NCBI GenBank assembly: GCA_900088475.1
Contig: FLMG01000761.1
Coordinates: forward strand, 30,544 to 94,543
Direction: 5' to 3'
Source of the DNA: Hyphochytrium catenoides
Taxonomy: Eukaryota > Sar > Hyphochytriomycetes > Hyphochytriales > Hyphochytriaceae
DNA length: 64,000 bases
Under the pieces are notes generated by a model, which did no database searches, was not told where the DNA came from, and was given only the letters and a program-made list of their open reading frames with translations. Below, piece after piece: positions 10,401 through 25,265 of the stretch (positions are counted from its first letter, which is position 1; each line of letters begins with the position of its first letter). The position numbers were made by a program, and so were the translations under genes.

Positions 10401-13400
10401 AGCGCTTTCTCTCCACACTTTCAGCATCATTTCTCGTGATGCACAGCTTTGGTGCCATAGGAGGAAGGAGAGAGAGACAAGAGGAGTGGTGGATCCCACA
10501 CCCTCCACCATTTCAAGAGATAGCTCCGCCAGGGCCTCCCAGTTCTTTGAAGTTAGAGCCTCCTTCAAGGATTCTTCAAGTGCTGAGAGAATATCCTGGG
10601 AGGCAGGAGGCCCAACGTTGTGTTCTTCTCCAGTTTCTTCCTTCCTTGACAAATCTATGATGTGTAAAGGAGAGGAGAGAGAAAGAAAAAAAGGAGCCAG
10701 AGATACGGGAAGAGAGAGAGTTGCAAGAACTGTAAGATACGAGCAAGGACTGCACGCAATAGAAGCAACTGTGCAGAGCCAAGTGTAAGTTCTCATTCTC
10801 CTATATCTACATACTCTCCTCCTTGATACTTGCAGAATGACTTCGACCTACCATTATCAGCAACAGCATTTTCAGGAGTCGAACCAACTGCGCCGGCAAA
10901 AGCTCCCGTTGCCTCACCTTGTGACGCTGACGACACTGCGCTTTCCGTTGGAAGAATCGATGGGTTTGGTTCCAAGCCTGGAATGGATGGACAAAGAACC
11001 GCAGACGAGCTCATTAGTGGAAAAGGAGAGGAGCTCGTCAACTCTATCTTCGATAAGCCCAGTAAATGATATAGAAGGAGTTATGGGGGATATTAGGGGA
11101 GGGAGGCCGATGATAGCTTGGATATTTCTGCAGAACGGTGTCCCTGTTCTTACCTTTACTGTCCTGACTTCTGTCTTCACCGCCTCCTGCACCTGCACTG
11201 AAAGAGTTTCTCCCTGGGCGAGGATGGAGGTGGCTGGAAGACTGAGGGCGGACACTCACTTGCTCCCAGACGTCTCTGAGCTGACCTCCCTTAATGAGGG
11301 CATAGCGCATACATCTGGCCCGCAAGATAGAGCAAGATAACGACAGCTGTGGCGAGAAGTGTACTAAGCTCTCCGAGACTTCAAGGACATCCCTAGCATC
11401 GCCAAGCAGTGACCCTTTTAGTTCTTGGACCTCTGGTAGATTCCCAAGCTCGGAGTCGGCAGACGTTGACGTTTGTCGAAGCCACTGGTCTACGATGTCC
11501 GCATCTGTACGATAGGTAGAAGGTTAGAATAGCCAAAATATTTGTAGGGAGAGCTCGGTGGTTTAGAGCATATGAAAAACCTCAATATGACTGGCTTACC
11601 CTTTCCTAGCACAGCAAGAATCGGGACTTCCTTGATCTCCACGGCTAGCTCGAGAGCTGTAGACATGGACAGAGAATGAGGCTGACTATCTAGTACCAAG
11701 CACATCTAGGCCCATGTGGTTCTCCAGGTCCCTCAATCCTCGACTCCATCCCCGTCTCCAATGGTGAGTGGAGTCTCCTTATTTCAGTTTACTTCTCGCC
11801 CCTTCCCCCACTGACACCTTTTCTCTAGAACCCTATCCGTGTATTGTCATGACATCTTTGTCTTGCCAATTTCTATCACCCTGATCTCTTTTTCAATAAG
11901 CCTGGAGCCCCTTATTTTTTTCCCTTTCTCTCCTCCGGCAACGTTTCTACGAGTGCTACCTTTTCGAGCTATATCTCTCTTGATGGCTCCCAGCAGAAGA
12001 GCGCTGGGCATGTTCCTCTGCAGCCCTCCCTGGTCCCATTGTCGGATGTCCACCTCCACAGCTTTTTCTGCAGACTGGAGGAGGTCCAATGCGTCCACAA
12101 GGGCGTGTACTGGGGAAACGAAGATACACAATGTGAGCCTCAAGAGGTAACAAGGAGCAGAAAGAGAGTGCGCAAGAGAGCACGTGTCACAAAAGAGAGC
12201 GCTGACTTCACTGGCGGCGTACCGTAAGCTGCAGTCTCAGGGCCGTGGCAATATCTGGAACTCGTAGTCATGGCCTCGGATAGAAGAAGAGCCACTGGAG
12301 CAAGTTCTAAGGGACAGCGTAGGGGCTCTAAGAGCCTAACGGACTATTATGAAAAAGGGAGAGTAAGATGTGAGGAGAGCGGCTAGAGACTGCTAACAGA
12401 TGTAAAATGGCATGTTACCAATCACAAGCGCGTGTAAGCAGGACTGGCTAGGATCTCTTTCTACTTAGCAAAGTGAACATGAACTCTTTCTTTTCTTGCC
12501 CTCTCTAGCTAAGTCATCTAACTCTTTGGAGGCTCAATCGCTTTTCCTGGGTTCTCCCTTGTCGCCTCCTTTTCTTACCTCCTTCAAGGCTTCCAGAATA
12601 GGATCCCAAGCGATACTTGTGATCCTCCTCTGCAAATCCTCCTCCAGCCTTCGCATCAATATTTCACCTTTGAATGAGAGCAGCCGTCCTTGCACTAGAG
12701 TGGCCTCAATGTATCTGCCGGCGGTTGTTCTTCTTGATCTTTCGGTCCCTGCACTCATCCCTCTTGAGCCCGTCTGCACAGAAAATGAGGAAAGCTGCCC
12801 AACTGCATGCAGTGCATCATCTATCGCCTGCGCACGAAAGATTAATAACTTTTTTCAAGTTGTTCCGCCCTATTCATAAATTGCAGAAAGGAGACTGGAC
12901 TAAGTTGAGGACGGTCAAGAGATCAATGTACTCTTCTGTGCGCATGAGCACATAGGGTTCTGCAATTGTAGGGGGAATACGACAGGGTAGCGATGGTAGG
13001 GCGTCGTTGAACCTAGAAGGGAGAAAGAAGAGCAAACGACCGTATTTGCACCTTAATTGCTTCCTGGACTTTGCTGCTCGCAAGGAGTATCTCGACGAGG
13101 AGTCGGACATACTTCTCCCACCACAGAACTTCAACGGGCTGACTTTCTAGGCCGGCAAGGATCATCTCAAGCGCGTCTGTTGGACCCGAGGCCCCCAATG
13201 CAGATGGAAGGAAAGTGTCAGAAATGGTTAGACTACAGTCCCTAAGGGATAGGACGTCCCAGGGCCTTCTGTCGATACTTCTCTTTATCGACTTCATAAA
13301 CTCCCTTTGCTCCTGGTGTCACGACCCTTAAATCACTTGGCTACGCTTTACCTGGATAATTTCCCTCCTGATAGAGAAGAGATGCCTCCAGGTACTGGCT

Positions 13401-16400
13401 CCGAGAGGTTCCGGTCAAGTCCTTGAACGCTCGATTATGTCGCATTGCAGGGGCCAGAAGTTGCTTCGCGGCACCATGATGGCCCTCTTTAATGCAGAGC
13501 TCTGACAAAAGAAGCTGGAGGGCAAGAGAATACACGTAGGTAATAGGGATCGAAAAGGATGAGGGTCAAAGGCCCGGTACGAGTAATTAGGACTAAACGA
13601 GAGGAGAAATGCTATGAAGGAGCACGGAACCCGAGCCGTTGCGCCCAACGGCAAACACAAGATATTAAGGGCAGCGGAGTTGGAAGGAACAAGCGAAGAT
13701 CTGCAAGGAAAGATCACGGAAAGGCCTGGCCTAAGAAGGGCCAGATCAAGTAGGAGGGAGAGAGAACTAAGAGAGAGAAGTACGCCCAGAACATAGTGCA
13801 ATTGAGTCTTTAGGTGAAGCTCACCCAGATATCGCGCGCAGCGACTTCGCGGAGGACATGCCGATGGCGGGATCCTGATGCTTTTGTCATCGGCTGGGCC
13901 TTCCCTTTGTTCCTTCCAGGGGCCTATCAAAAGTGAACAGCAAGACGGCGACGAATCGTATCAGCTACGAGAAAGAAAGGGACAGGGCAATGTCGATGGC
14001 CCCTCTTGCCGCCCTTCCCTTCGATAGGTCTTTGAACTTATCTCTAAACTCATGGGTGAAAATGGAGGGCGGAAGGGCAGTAAGAAAGGCCACTGACGGT
14101 CCCTTTGAGACAAAGCGCCAGACGTATGGAAAGGATACTGACTCGAAACGAGCAGGCTACAGGTGAAGATAAGAGGTTGGCCTTACCGCTCCTCCAACAG
14201 AGGTCTTTAAAGGTGGGTCTTCACCTAATCCAAGTTCTAGTTGCTGTTCTTGGCGTTCTACCTCGCCATTAAATGCCGCGGCAGCACTGGCTGGAAGGCC
14301 CAATGCACCTTAACGCCAGGGGGCCGGGAGGGGTGGGCCATAATGTGACGGAAAATGCGAGAATCGAGGATGAAGAGCTTAGCTCATTGTAGTTCAGTTC
14401 GCCACTCAGACCCATTCCTCTTATAGCTGAGTTTGTCACTCTCTCTTACTTCTCTCATCCCAAGAAGGTTTCTTCATACTTCATTCATTCTTCCTTCGTC
14501 TAAATGGGTTTGTTATCACAATCCTCTTAACATACCTCCAGCCTCTCTAAACTTCGCGGCTTCCTCAGGCAGTTGCATCTTAGATAATATCCTTGCTGCC
14601 TTGTGATTGCAGTACGAAGAGAGCTGAGAGGAAAGAGAAGGAAGAAGGACAGCTTTGCCTATTATGTCGGTAAGGCGGAGCGCAGGGAGAGAGAAGAGAG
14701 ACAGACCCTGTTCCTCCAAAGTGTGCGCAGTCTTCAGTAGGTAATGGATTGTGAGAGAAGGCTTAGTGAGGGACGTTGAGTTGAGAGTGAATAATGTATC
14801 CTCTCGTTCCTTGTCAGCACCAGTACTAGAGCTGATAAGAGATGGAGGTGATGAGGAGGACAAAGGCAGCAGCACGGCCTCCAGCTCACGGGACACAAAG
14901 TTCCCATTTACCTAGAAAGAAGGGAGACAGATTTAATAGAGAGAAAATTGAAAAGAGATAGCGCAGACTCTGAGCACAGCGGTCGAGACCCTCAAGTACA
15001 GTGTCTGCGTGTTATCTATCTTTATCTCCTCCATGTTGCCCTTGCTCGGGCCCCAGTCCCAAGGACACCCACTCCCAAGGACACCCACTCTCTATTCCCT
15101 GACCAGTTTGCCTTGATTTGGCGTTTCTCCTTACCCACTCTCTCTTGTCCATAGAAACATGTAGGCTTGCGGCCGACTGCTCTCTAGCCCAATCGGCATA
15201 CGATAGAGCTTTTTTGGCCTCTTCCGTTAGTTTCTCGTAGTCTCTTCGTAAGGTCCCGTCGACAGCGGTAGAGGCTGCAAGTTGCAGCATTTCTATCATG
15301 TAACCTAAGCTTATAAGGCAGCGACGGCTTCTCTCCTGCGTAAGAAAGAGAGAGTGCCAACGCATGACAGAGGGTGACATGAGCGTTAGGAAGCGCTGAA
15401 GGAGACACTGGTTAAAGGGACAAAGGGGTGGGGAGTGCCGAACGGGTTACCTCATAATCCTCCGCCGTGAGCGCATACATTGCGTAGAGTCTTCCGAGGC
15501 GCTCATAGTGAGGGACGTTAAGGATCTCAGCCAACTTCTCAGGATCCTGATGACGCTTCGTACGCCTCGAAGTGGAGAGTTTAGTCCCTACATCGGCGAA
15601 AAAACGTTATTCTACACTTCAGACAGACTGAAGAACTGAACAAAGGAGGTTGAACAGCAAGGTCACGGTAGAGACGGACGACTAAAGATGCGTGACAGAC
15701 ATAGCGATTAGGGACCGTGAGACCACCAAAGGCCTTAGGGAGAAGGGCGAGAGAAAAGGTTAGCTTAGAAACCCGCAAAGTGATAAAAGTCGGATCAAGC
15801 CTCAGGATTATTGCCTCCGAAAGCAACGAGCTATGCAAACATTCAAATGAGAAGTGATTACCTTTGGTTCTGTTAGAGTTGCGGGACGCTACGGAAGGTG
15901 CAGCACTTACTCGATCGCTGAACTCTCCTTCAGTCGATGGCTGGGGTATACCATAGATATCGCAAGAAGTAAACGTAAGACAGCTATTCGTAAGAGTTGA
16001 TGGCAAGACTCAGAGAGTCACAAGCTCACCCTTAGGTCTACAATGGCCTGAACGGCCTCTTGAATCACATTGTCAACATCGTGGGCAGGAAAATCGTTGG
16101 AGTACATCCACTCGGCTATCTCTATGAGGAGGTCAACCCTCCCGATTGGCGGGCCAGGGCGAAGGACTTCCAGAGCTTGCAAGTATGCAGACAGCTGCTC
16201 GGCAAGGCCCGGAGAGGAGCGAGCGAGAGTCACCCATACACGAGCCTGTACGAAAAGGTTACGACATGTGAGAGCGACACAGAAGGAAGAACACAGTATC
16301 AAGGAGTATGCCGGTAATGGTCAGGAGCACTAAGAGGGAGCAATGGACGCCTAGAAACGGGCAGAGGACTAGTGGGGATGTAAGAGGACCTCAAAATACA

Positions 16401-19400
16401 AAGCAACCGTGGAGGCACCCCTTATACACTTCTCCGAAGAGAGTAGTGACCAGTCAATCATCTTGTAAGGAAGATGCTACAAGTGTAAAGCATGAAGACC
16501 GAAAAAGGTGCATAACAAAGAAACGCTAACCTGGAGCGTCGGGTTTGACTCCTTCATCTTGGTTATCCCGTCCAGTACGCTTAAACCCTAACAAGCAGCA
16601 GGTGCTAAGAATTGTGGCCCCACAAACCCGCATCCAACTTCGCTTCTAGATATCAAAAGCCATGCAAGCACTATGTCTCCCTCTCTGTACCGTGTTGATT
16701 AGTATACTCTTTGCAAGAGCTCACCAGTTTGCTCATAAAGAGTACTTTCCACTTCCACAGAGGCTTCTGCCATTGTGATGGTATCTGCCGGAAAGCGTTC
16801 TCCACCACCCTCAATCCTTCCTCAGATAACCCTGGGAAAAAATAGCTTAGACTTTAGATTCGCAGAAACAGAAGAAAACCGGAGAGAAAAACCAGCCCAC
16901 GGGAGGCCATATCACCGCTCGTTGAGTCCAGGGGAAGAAAGACCGCTAGAGCGAAACGGTAGGGCGAGACAGGCGACAACTAAGTCCTGGAAGAGCAAGG
17001 ACCTGTCCTGCAAGCTAGCGCTGCCAGCTCCATGCTTACCCTGGTCGTTGCATATCTCGCATAGCACACAATAGAGGGGGACCTGGATCTCATGCTTCTT
17101 CCTCTCTTTTACTGACTCCAGCCCCTTTAGCAGAGAAACGACCTAGCAAAGCGTACGTTGAGTGAGATCTGATAATGTTCTAACATAAAGGATAGATAAC
17201 CTGTTCCCGGCAACATTTTGCTCTTCTAGGCTCTCACTTTCATCAGAAGTCAATACCTATCCCAAGCTTGAAGCCCATTCTCTCTTTCTCGTCCCACGAT
17301 TCGCCTAACTGACATCGTCTAAGTGCGGCTTCACTCTATTCATGTTCACCCTTACATGCTTCTTGAGCAGCATTCTAGTCGATGGAGAGCTCAAGAGTGG
17401 AAGAGAGACGTTCCAGAATCTTTTCAACGCATCCATCATGACGACTCCATGCTGGCTCTTGGAGGCAAAGGAACAAGCGACCGAGAAGTGGGAAAGAGAG
17501 GACAGGCGCAGCTCATCCTGAAGAGATTTCTCCTGTCCACTAGTGATGAGGACTAAGTTCCGTGGTTATCCGTGGTTATCAGAACAGTAGCAACGGAGAA
17601 AGAAAGAAGGGGAAGTTAGACATGTGAAAAAGGAACGGTCAAGCAGTGATCTACGGCCAACCTTCAATGGCTTGGCCACAGAGGCATTCCGCGATTGAAA
17701 ACCACCGCCAAATCTGAGCAGAGAGTGCTTCCCTCTGTTCTTGGCTCTCAGGGAGATAGGAAAGGAGCAGAAGGCAGGTCGATTGCGCCATTCGGCTCAA
17801 GCCTAGATCAAGAATAGACAGCGGAAGACATAATGAACATCATACAGCTCGCCCATTAAGAGTTTTTCACCTCAGAACGCTAGGATGGCGAGTGACGGCG
17901 GTACTGCTGGTTCATAGTGCAGGAATACTGCAGATTTGTCGACCAACCAAAAGTTTTGAAAGTGTTGGGGAAGGCGACGGAGCATACGACGAAAGTAAAG
18001 GAGCAACGGAACACAGGCAAATAATCTCGAGAGGAAAGAAGGCAGAACACTCTGGAACCTCCGCCCGTCACCTGACTTCAGGGCCGCTTCTGCTACTTGG
18101 CAGAGAGTTTGGCCGAGAACTTCCAGTTGTTCGTTGCCATCACGATCTATCAGAGAATAGAAAGCAGACGTTAACCCCATTGCCATCTCCCTTTTAATAC
18201 TATCTCACGCTACAGTCGAGGCACAACTCATAAGAAGCCGTAACAAATAGAAGAAGTCAAACAATAAGACAATCGTGCATAGCAAGTAGCCAAGGGGAGA
18301 TTTCAGGTTTCCTTACTCTTCTTGCTAGTGGCGAGCTTTATTATGTCCTGCAGTGCTTGACGCCTGGCTTCTCCGTTGAGACTTGCCGCTGTTTGATGGT
18401 AGACTTCCAACAAGACTAGAGCCCGCAGAGACTCTTGAGGAGGAAGAGACAGAGATTTGGGTGGAATACCTAAAAGAAAGCATACGATATGTAAGACTTT
18501 GGAGGTACTAGCCGTCAAAACAATGCCGGATCTTTGTACGTCCAAATGAAGGGAAAGGTGGGCGGAGCTGGGTCTGAAAGGCTGTTTGACGAGAATGGGA
18601 CGGTTAAGACCAAAATACTGAGTCCAAGAAAGACTGCTTAGAGTGTGACCGCTCAGACAGAGCGACGATCTGTCAGCGCTTACCTGCTTTAAGTTCAGCC
18701 CTGGCTCTCTTGATCACCAAGCCCCTAAGGGAAAGTGAAGGATCGGATCCGACGGCATCCTTTAGGAGTTCCCTTGCCCTTTCTCCTTTTCCGTCTTCCT
18801 CAAGTAAAGTTGTCACAGCATCCACATATTGCGAGACCAGAAGACGATGAGCCGAGCCTACGGAACGAAGTGCGAGGAGTGTTCGCTCCAGGGTGTCCTT
18901 CAGCTGAAGAGTGGCCAATAACTGATGTTAGAGGCAGAAAGGAAAGAACAAAGAGAGCATTCTAAATAGGGGCCCAGTAGAGGGATTAGCAAGTGGAGTG
19001 AACGGGAGGATCTTGTAAAAAGATTGGCGTCAATGAGGGAGTGTCGCACAGAACACGAAAGAGCCAGATATCTATATGAACTTTCTTAGTCGGTGACACG
19101 AGCTCCGAAACCTGAAGGGAGAAGTGGAGACTACGTGGGCAGAGGCAGAAGTCTCAATCGGCAGCAGGGAAAGGTTTGAAAACTGTCTAATTCAGGGAAA
19201 ACCGAAGACTCGTACCTCAACTATCATGAACTTCACAAAGTCTCTCTTCATAAGGTGAAGGTGATAATTCCATATATATATCGCTGCGTTCTCTACCAGC
19301 CACTTTTCCTTCTCCCTTTCACCAATGTCCCTTGCCCCGGAAAGTAGGGCCAAGACCTTTTTCTTGAGGTCTTGCAACTCCTCCTCAACTCCGTCTACGG

Positions 19401-22400
19401 CCACACCCAGTGCGCGAGTGTCAAAGGGTAGCCTGCATCGGTTAGGAACGGAGGGAAGTGGGACCAAGTGAAATTGAGTGAGAGAAAGATAGGATGACGA
19501 GACTTTTGAGACCAATAGACCAAGGAATTCCCGGATGGACGAGAAGGCAGAAGCTGAACAAGGTTATTCAAGAGAAAAAATTGGACTAGCCAATCATCAA
19601 GACACGGCAGCATGTGATGAAAGTGGATTGCAATAGATTAGTAGAGGGAAGTGACGATGAATGAATTGCACTGGCTGCTAAAGCAGAGATTATGTAGCTT
19701 ACCTTTCTCCGTTTAAGGTTGGCGCAAGCACGTTTGTGTTATATTTGGCGACCTCTCCCGCGTAGTATTCTGCTAAGATAAGCTGCGCCTCTCCTTGGGA
19801 AATAAGGAATGGCCTGAAGCTCCCTCCTCCACGCTCCCCACTTTTTCCTACTCCCCGCCATTCGCCCCCTAGTATAAGAGCCGCAGCCCTGAGTACTAGA
19901 GGAGATGCGCGGATGGCCCAGGAAAGTTTACAGATGTCGCTGCAAAGAGACATCCGCAGCTTCTGCCTGGGGGTTGGAAGATTCCTATCCCAAAAAGTGT
20001 CAGGGTAATGGTGAAGAATAGGACCAAAGAGCAGGCACAGTACACATTCTGCTTTAAAATACTCTCTCATCCTTATTCCCTCATCCGCCAACGGATCCCT
20101 TTTCCCCACCTGTCAGTTGTGAATACGCCTGCGCTAGCGCTATTAGGAACGGTTGTTTTCTTTTCTGCTTCCTCTCTGTTTTCCTCCTTCTCCATGACAA
20201 GACCTTGATCAATAAGCCCCAAGGCCCGAGATAAAAGCGACATCTTCAGGTTGCTATTAAAATACGAGGGAAGGGAAGCAGAACGGGTTAGGGAGGGGCA
20301 GTAGGAACGTGAGGTTCCTAAGGATTGACTGAGCGCGTTACTGAATCCTCACGATGAGGAAAGGTGAACTTGAGCTAAGTCCATTGCACGTTCTGGGACT
20401 GCAAGAAAATGAAGGAAGAACAATGAATCTGACACAGAGAGAGAGAGTAAGTAGTGAAGTGCGAAACCTGTCCTTAGCAGTCTTCGCTTGTTCGACAAGT
20501 AGTAAGGCCTGCTCCTCCAAGGACTCCGGGTCCTTATAGAGATTCAATTTCAGCTCGAGAACAGTCGCCAATGGTAACAGGAACCTAATAAAGATATAGG
20601 GACGCGGATGAAGATGAAAATGATTAGGCGGCATGGAGATGGAGCTGAAAACAAAGAGAAAGAACAAGAAGGTGAAAGCCGACGGACAATAGCTTTGAAG
20701 GCTGGAAAGTATCGAAGAAGATCAATGAAAAGGGAAGAGGACTTTTCAATGATTACTTTCAGGCCCTTTAGTTGAAAGAACACAAGCACAGGTTGAGGTT
20801 CACATAGGTTACTTGAATATCTGCCCACAATTGCGCATACTATCTCATCTCTTTGCTTCTTATAAGGTCGTCGTCCTTACCTATCCAAGGGCCTCCTTTC
20901 CTCATTATTGGCCGTGCTGACCTCAGGTGGCATCGTCCGCTCTACCTCCTCAGGCGTGGCAGAGACTGCCTTGCAGTCACGAGGGATAACAACCTTTCCA
21001 TAATCTAAAGCCAGACTCTTGTTCACCTAATAGACGGGCGTTGACATCAGGCGGGAGAGCCATAAGAGACAGTGACATTAGGAACACTGTTAGTCGAGGC
21101 TGTAAGTAAGCACGTAGATAATCACAACCCAACGCAGGAGAATTTGACACAATAGTGGCGAGGCTCACCTCTGGTCTTGCTTTTACGAGGTAGTCCTCCG
21201 CCATTTCGCACTTGGCAAGCTCGAAGTGTAATTGAGCTCGCAGTTGGAGCAAAGGGGAAGCCATGTCATCCAATAGTGTGATAGCCGCTGAGTAGTTCAC
21301 CGAAGGGGAGAGCAGGAGAAGGTAATTGAACAGCGGAAGTGGAACGAGTAGACGAAATGCGGCCATTAGCTCTAATTTATAGTCAAGTCCATATAGAGGA
21401 CGCTAAGGAAAGTCAAAGATAAGCAGAAAATGCCATGCTACAGACAGAGCACTAGTGGGAAAGGAGACAAATCGAACACGAAGTGGAAGAGCTTTATCCT
21501 ACTCTGAAATGCTCTATGGACGTGCTTTCTCAGCTGGCCTGTCAGGAGCGGTAGAGAGATGTTCCAGAGAAAGACGCTCGCTTGTTGCACAAGCATCTGG
21601 CTGCTGACATTCTTTGCTGCGGTAAGCGATCTGTTGCAGTAAAGTTAGCTTCCATATATCAGAATTAGGCTATGCTAGTGGCGAGCCTCCCTCAGAAAGA
21701 GACAAGGGAAGCACGAGATGCCTTTACCGTTCCAGGAGCTTTACGGCCTCAACAGTGTTCATGATCTTCTGTTTCTCTATCTCCACCTCTGACATGGTTG
21801 GATCCGGCGACTCTGCGGAACACCCGAGAAAGAAAGATGGTTGCATAGTTAACAAAGCAGTAAGAAATAGCTAATGGTCAAGAGTGCACAGGGGGTTCAA
21901 CCTAAGGCGGAGACAAATCAAGGAGCTGGGCACTATGCTCGCTTGGATCTTGCCCTATACTTTTAAGGAATCAGTGAACTCTAGTAGAAGCTTTAGCTTA
22001 CCATGCATCTTACTAAGCATCAAGGCCTTTAAGCAGTCTAACTTTATGCTGCAAAGCTTTGACCTGCAGGAAAAGGAGATAAGTGAGTCCAGTATAAGGC
22101 GCAAATTGAATGGCATGACGCGTAGAGAAGCCTTGCTGGTAGGACGTGGTAGATGAACATGCAGAGGTTTTCGGGTCCAAGCGAAGAACTGGAAGGATTG
22201 CGGACTAACCAAAGCTGCAACTACTGTGCCTTGAGAACGACTTACCTCGACTTGCTCGCCTGTACCCTCTTTTGGCACTCTTCTCCAAGGGAAATGAAGC
22301 CGTGGAAGGCAGCTAATAGGCCTACTTCCGCTATTAGGTCTACTTCTTCTTTACCTCCTCCTCTCTTAGCGACAGAGCTATCCAGTTCGGTCCCTTCGGA

Positions 22401-24603
22401 GGGCTCAATTACCTTTACAAAGAGTGATGAGGCGGTAAATGAATATAGTGGCAACAGATGACTGCCACGGGAGATGATAAAGTGGAGGATGCAGACAGTG
22501 TGGAATCCTGGGTATGGATTAAACCTCAAGAGGTAAACAGAATAGCAGCAATGAGTAGCTTGAGAGAATTCAGAAGCGTTGCAGGGATGCAATGGCGTAC
22601 AAAGAACTAGGAAAGATAGAAAGGCCAACCTTAAGAACCTCCCTGAGTTCAGCCTGCAGTTTCTCCTTAGAAACAAGTCCTGAGCGGAGAACCTGTAGGG
22701 CCACTCGACCTCGACCACAGGGACCGACCGCTTCCTGACGGCCCATTTCAAGTAGCGCCCTGGCCTCAGGTCGGGGACCACGGCCTAAAGATGCATAACG
22801 GACGTGACGAAGACAATCGCAACGAGGTATTGGATAACAACTAGGGATCAGGGAAGGACAGCAGCAGCATTGGATGATGGAGAACGAAACTGTTACCGAA
22901 ATGGACCAGGAGGCAGCAAATGTCGTTAACAGTGTCCGTCCCTCTTTGTTCAAGGCCGCGGGCAAGCTCTAGAGCTTCTCCGAGTGCCCTCTGGCATCCA
23001 GGCAAATCATCGTTTTCTTCTAAAGAAAATGCGAGGCACACTAGGCATTGCAGCTTCCACTGAATGGATGGTGGAAGTCGATGTGATGTTAGAAAGTCAT
23101 TGTAACGGGAGAAAATGCACACACCAGCGTGGACTGGGAATAAAGGAGAAGGGAAGAGCCGAGTGGGCAACTGAATTTGGAGCGGTAATGAAGGAATATA
23201 CGAGTACTGGGACTGAGGTCTCTTAGATATTTCAACGAGGCAACTGTCCATCAAGCGGTAAGCATACTATAGAAGCTCCAAGTTCCAAGCTCTACCTCTT
23301 TGTTTGACGTGCTCGGAAGAACTGCAATAACCCTCGACAGCGTGGAAGTAAGGTGGCTGTCCGATGGTTAAAGGTTATGTTCCTTAGTCTTTGTCACGCG
23401 TGATTATGAAAGAGAAACTAATAGACATACCGGTAGCATCCCTCTTTCATCAGTGGACGACCTATGTTCCAAAAATGTACTGCAGCATTGTGTAGCAGAT
23501 AGGTACCAGTTTCCTGAATATCTGGGCGACAAGCGATCTCTACTGCTTGCGATATGAACTACACAGGGTAAGATGAACAGACGTTTGATAAGAACTGGAA
23601 AGAAAATTGGAGGTGGACCGCTCTGTCAGCAACTTATGAGGCGCCCAGATAGACTTAGAAGCTTACAGTATCACAGCCTAGAAGTCAGAGACAAACATGC
23701 GGCAATCAGGAAAAGCAGTACAATGGTCACCAAGGCTAAACTAAGAAGTAGGCGACAGGCCAGAGGAAAGACATAACGCCCTGCCCAAAGCAGCAGGAGA
23801 TGAAGAATTCGGGATGAAGAATAACAACGATAAAAAGTACCTGAAATGCAGATAGAAGCTGCATGACGGCTGCTCCTCCTCTCAAAGTCTGCGCTTTCTG
23901 GGCCTCCAAGTTTGCCCTGATAAAGAGTACCCGGCAGTAGTACTACAAGGTAAGAGGAGGTAGATCACGTACAGGTCAGAGGACTCTAACTAAGAGGTAG
24001 ACAGTAGAAGGCGGAATGGCAAGGTCATAGGTCTGAAGGTACAGACAAGGAGACAGGAATAGAGTGAAAGAGACAGGTTAAGAGGCAGAGGGAGCGAACA
24101 AGCTCTAGGTCTCAGCGAGGGACACCAAAAGGAAGGTTATTTTTAAGGACCCCAGCGTGAACTTCCGACAATGAACTAGACCGGGGGAACCACGCCCGGG
24201 ACAGCTATCGAAAGAGGATTAGCTCAAGGAGTGGCATGAATTTTTCGATTAGCACCTGATCTTGCCCCGGATTGTCCAAGAGGTATTCTGCCGCTGCCTT
24301 CTCTGCAATGTCCAGCTCTCCGGCAGCCATACCTGCCTCTCCCGCTAGGACAAGGAGCTCAGGACCTCGCAGAACCCACTGCTCAGGTCCTGAGGAGAAG
24401 GCCGCATTCCTGCACCTGCTTAGGGCCTTGAAGCGCTCCCTGAGGAGTTGATGGAGCTGGGCAAGGAGCTCCTCAGTGCTCGCGTTGGGGTCATCCCCTT
24501 CTTTGCTCTTGGCCTTCTTGCCAAAGCCCCTCTCATCTTTGAGCCACACTGCTCTTTCAGTAAGCTCCTTAAAATCCCTGTAGAACTGTTGTGCCACCGC
24601 CAT
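7461..24603 (-). CDS. CFAP46: CFAP46, central-pair C1d projection protein (about 17 kb, many exons)
   Basis: This TPR-rich scaffold belongs to the C1d projection of the ciliary central pair, with CFAP54, CFAP74 and CFAP221 in other organisms. The chosen start is the ATG at 24601-24603. Early exons 24256-24603, 23841-23942, 23431-23558 and 23296-23356 join in phase. They give the family's N-terminal pattern: YYCRVLFIRANLEAQKAQ, then TYLLHNAAVHFWNIGRPLMK, then HLTSTLSRVIAVL. Further recognisable helical pieces follow down the strand: RAQLHFELAKCEMAEDYLVK near 21.2 kb, EKWLVENAAIYIWNYHLHLM near 19.3 kb, VWVTLARSSPGLAEQLSAYL near 16.2 kb. The last exon (about 7461-8060) contains LLLESPLTLSILLSLSGAKS and ends in a Gly/Ser/Pro tail before the stop at 7461. 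That tail domain resembles the end of CHAT domains. Vertebrate CFAP46 is about 2,700 aa, consistent with a gene this long. Most internal splice sites were not resolved, and one early junction (exon 5 to 6, near 23.1 kb) did not fit canonical phase. Confidence 0.9.
15058..15089. repeat. 16-base exact tandem repeat within CFAP46
   Basis: CCCAAGGACACCCACT occurs twice in direct succession (15058-15073 and 15074-15089), probably inside an intron of CFAP46. It looks like a simple slippage duplication. Confidence 0.85.
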
Positions 24604-25265
24604 ACTTCTGCCAAACTGCGACAATCAGTTCCCCCTCCCTCACGTAGAGGCATACGCTGTGGTTACGTTGCCCACATACGGCGGACCTCTCTTAATCTCT
24701 CGCTTGGCGCTGTGCCCACTTGAGTCGTCCTTTCGTACTGCTCGTACCCTGGGTCTGTTATTGTCTCTACCTGCCAAAGGTGAGACCACGATGTACGACG
24801 ACGCAGATGCGGGCTGAGTAAGCGCTACAACGTGCTATTGCCAAGAGGAGAAGAGCCGACCATCTGAGACGACCAGCGCCGCCAGCTCTCGGGGGACATC
24901 AAATATCGGGCGGAGGGAAGAAATGAGTTGAAGTGGGAGGAAGTATGAGACTGCTGTAGGGTGACAGAGAGAGGAGAGATAGGGAAAGGAAGTGCAACAT
25001 AAGGCAATGTAAACAGACAGAGAGGAGAAAGAGGTGAGAAGAGTTTAGACAGAGAGCACCAGAGTGACGCTTCGTATCAAGAGGATAGTGACATGCATCA
25101 TATTCTTTGGTGGTAATGGTTATATATGGTAGCGATAATGAATGGCTTGTAATTGGGCCCACTCCCAAAAGGCGTGACCAGCGAGTGACCCGAGGGCGGA
25201 ATACTCCTGGGTAGAAAGCTAGGTCCTGGGCCTTAGAGTGTAGCACCCACACGGCTAATGTTCAG

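Noticed and set aside
17559-17582. Short tandem repeat (TCCGTGGTTA twice)
   Set aside because: Two 11-base units inside CFAP46, probably intronic slippage with no further structure.
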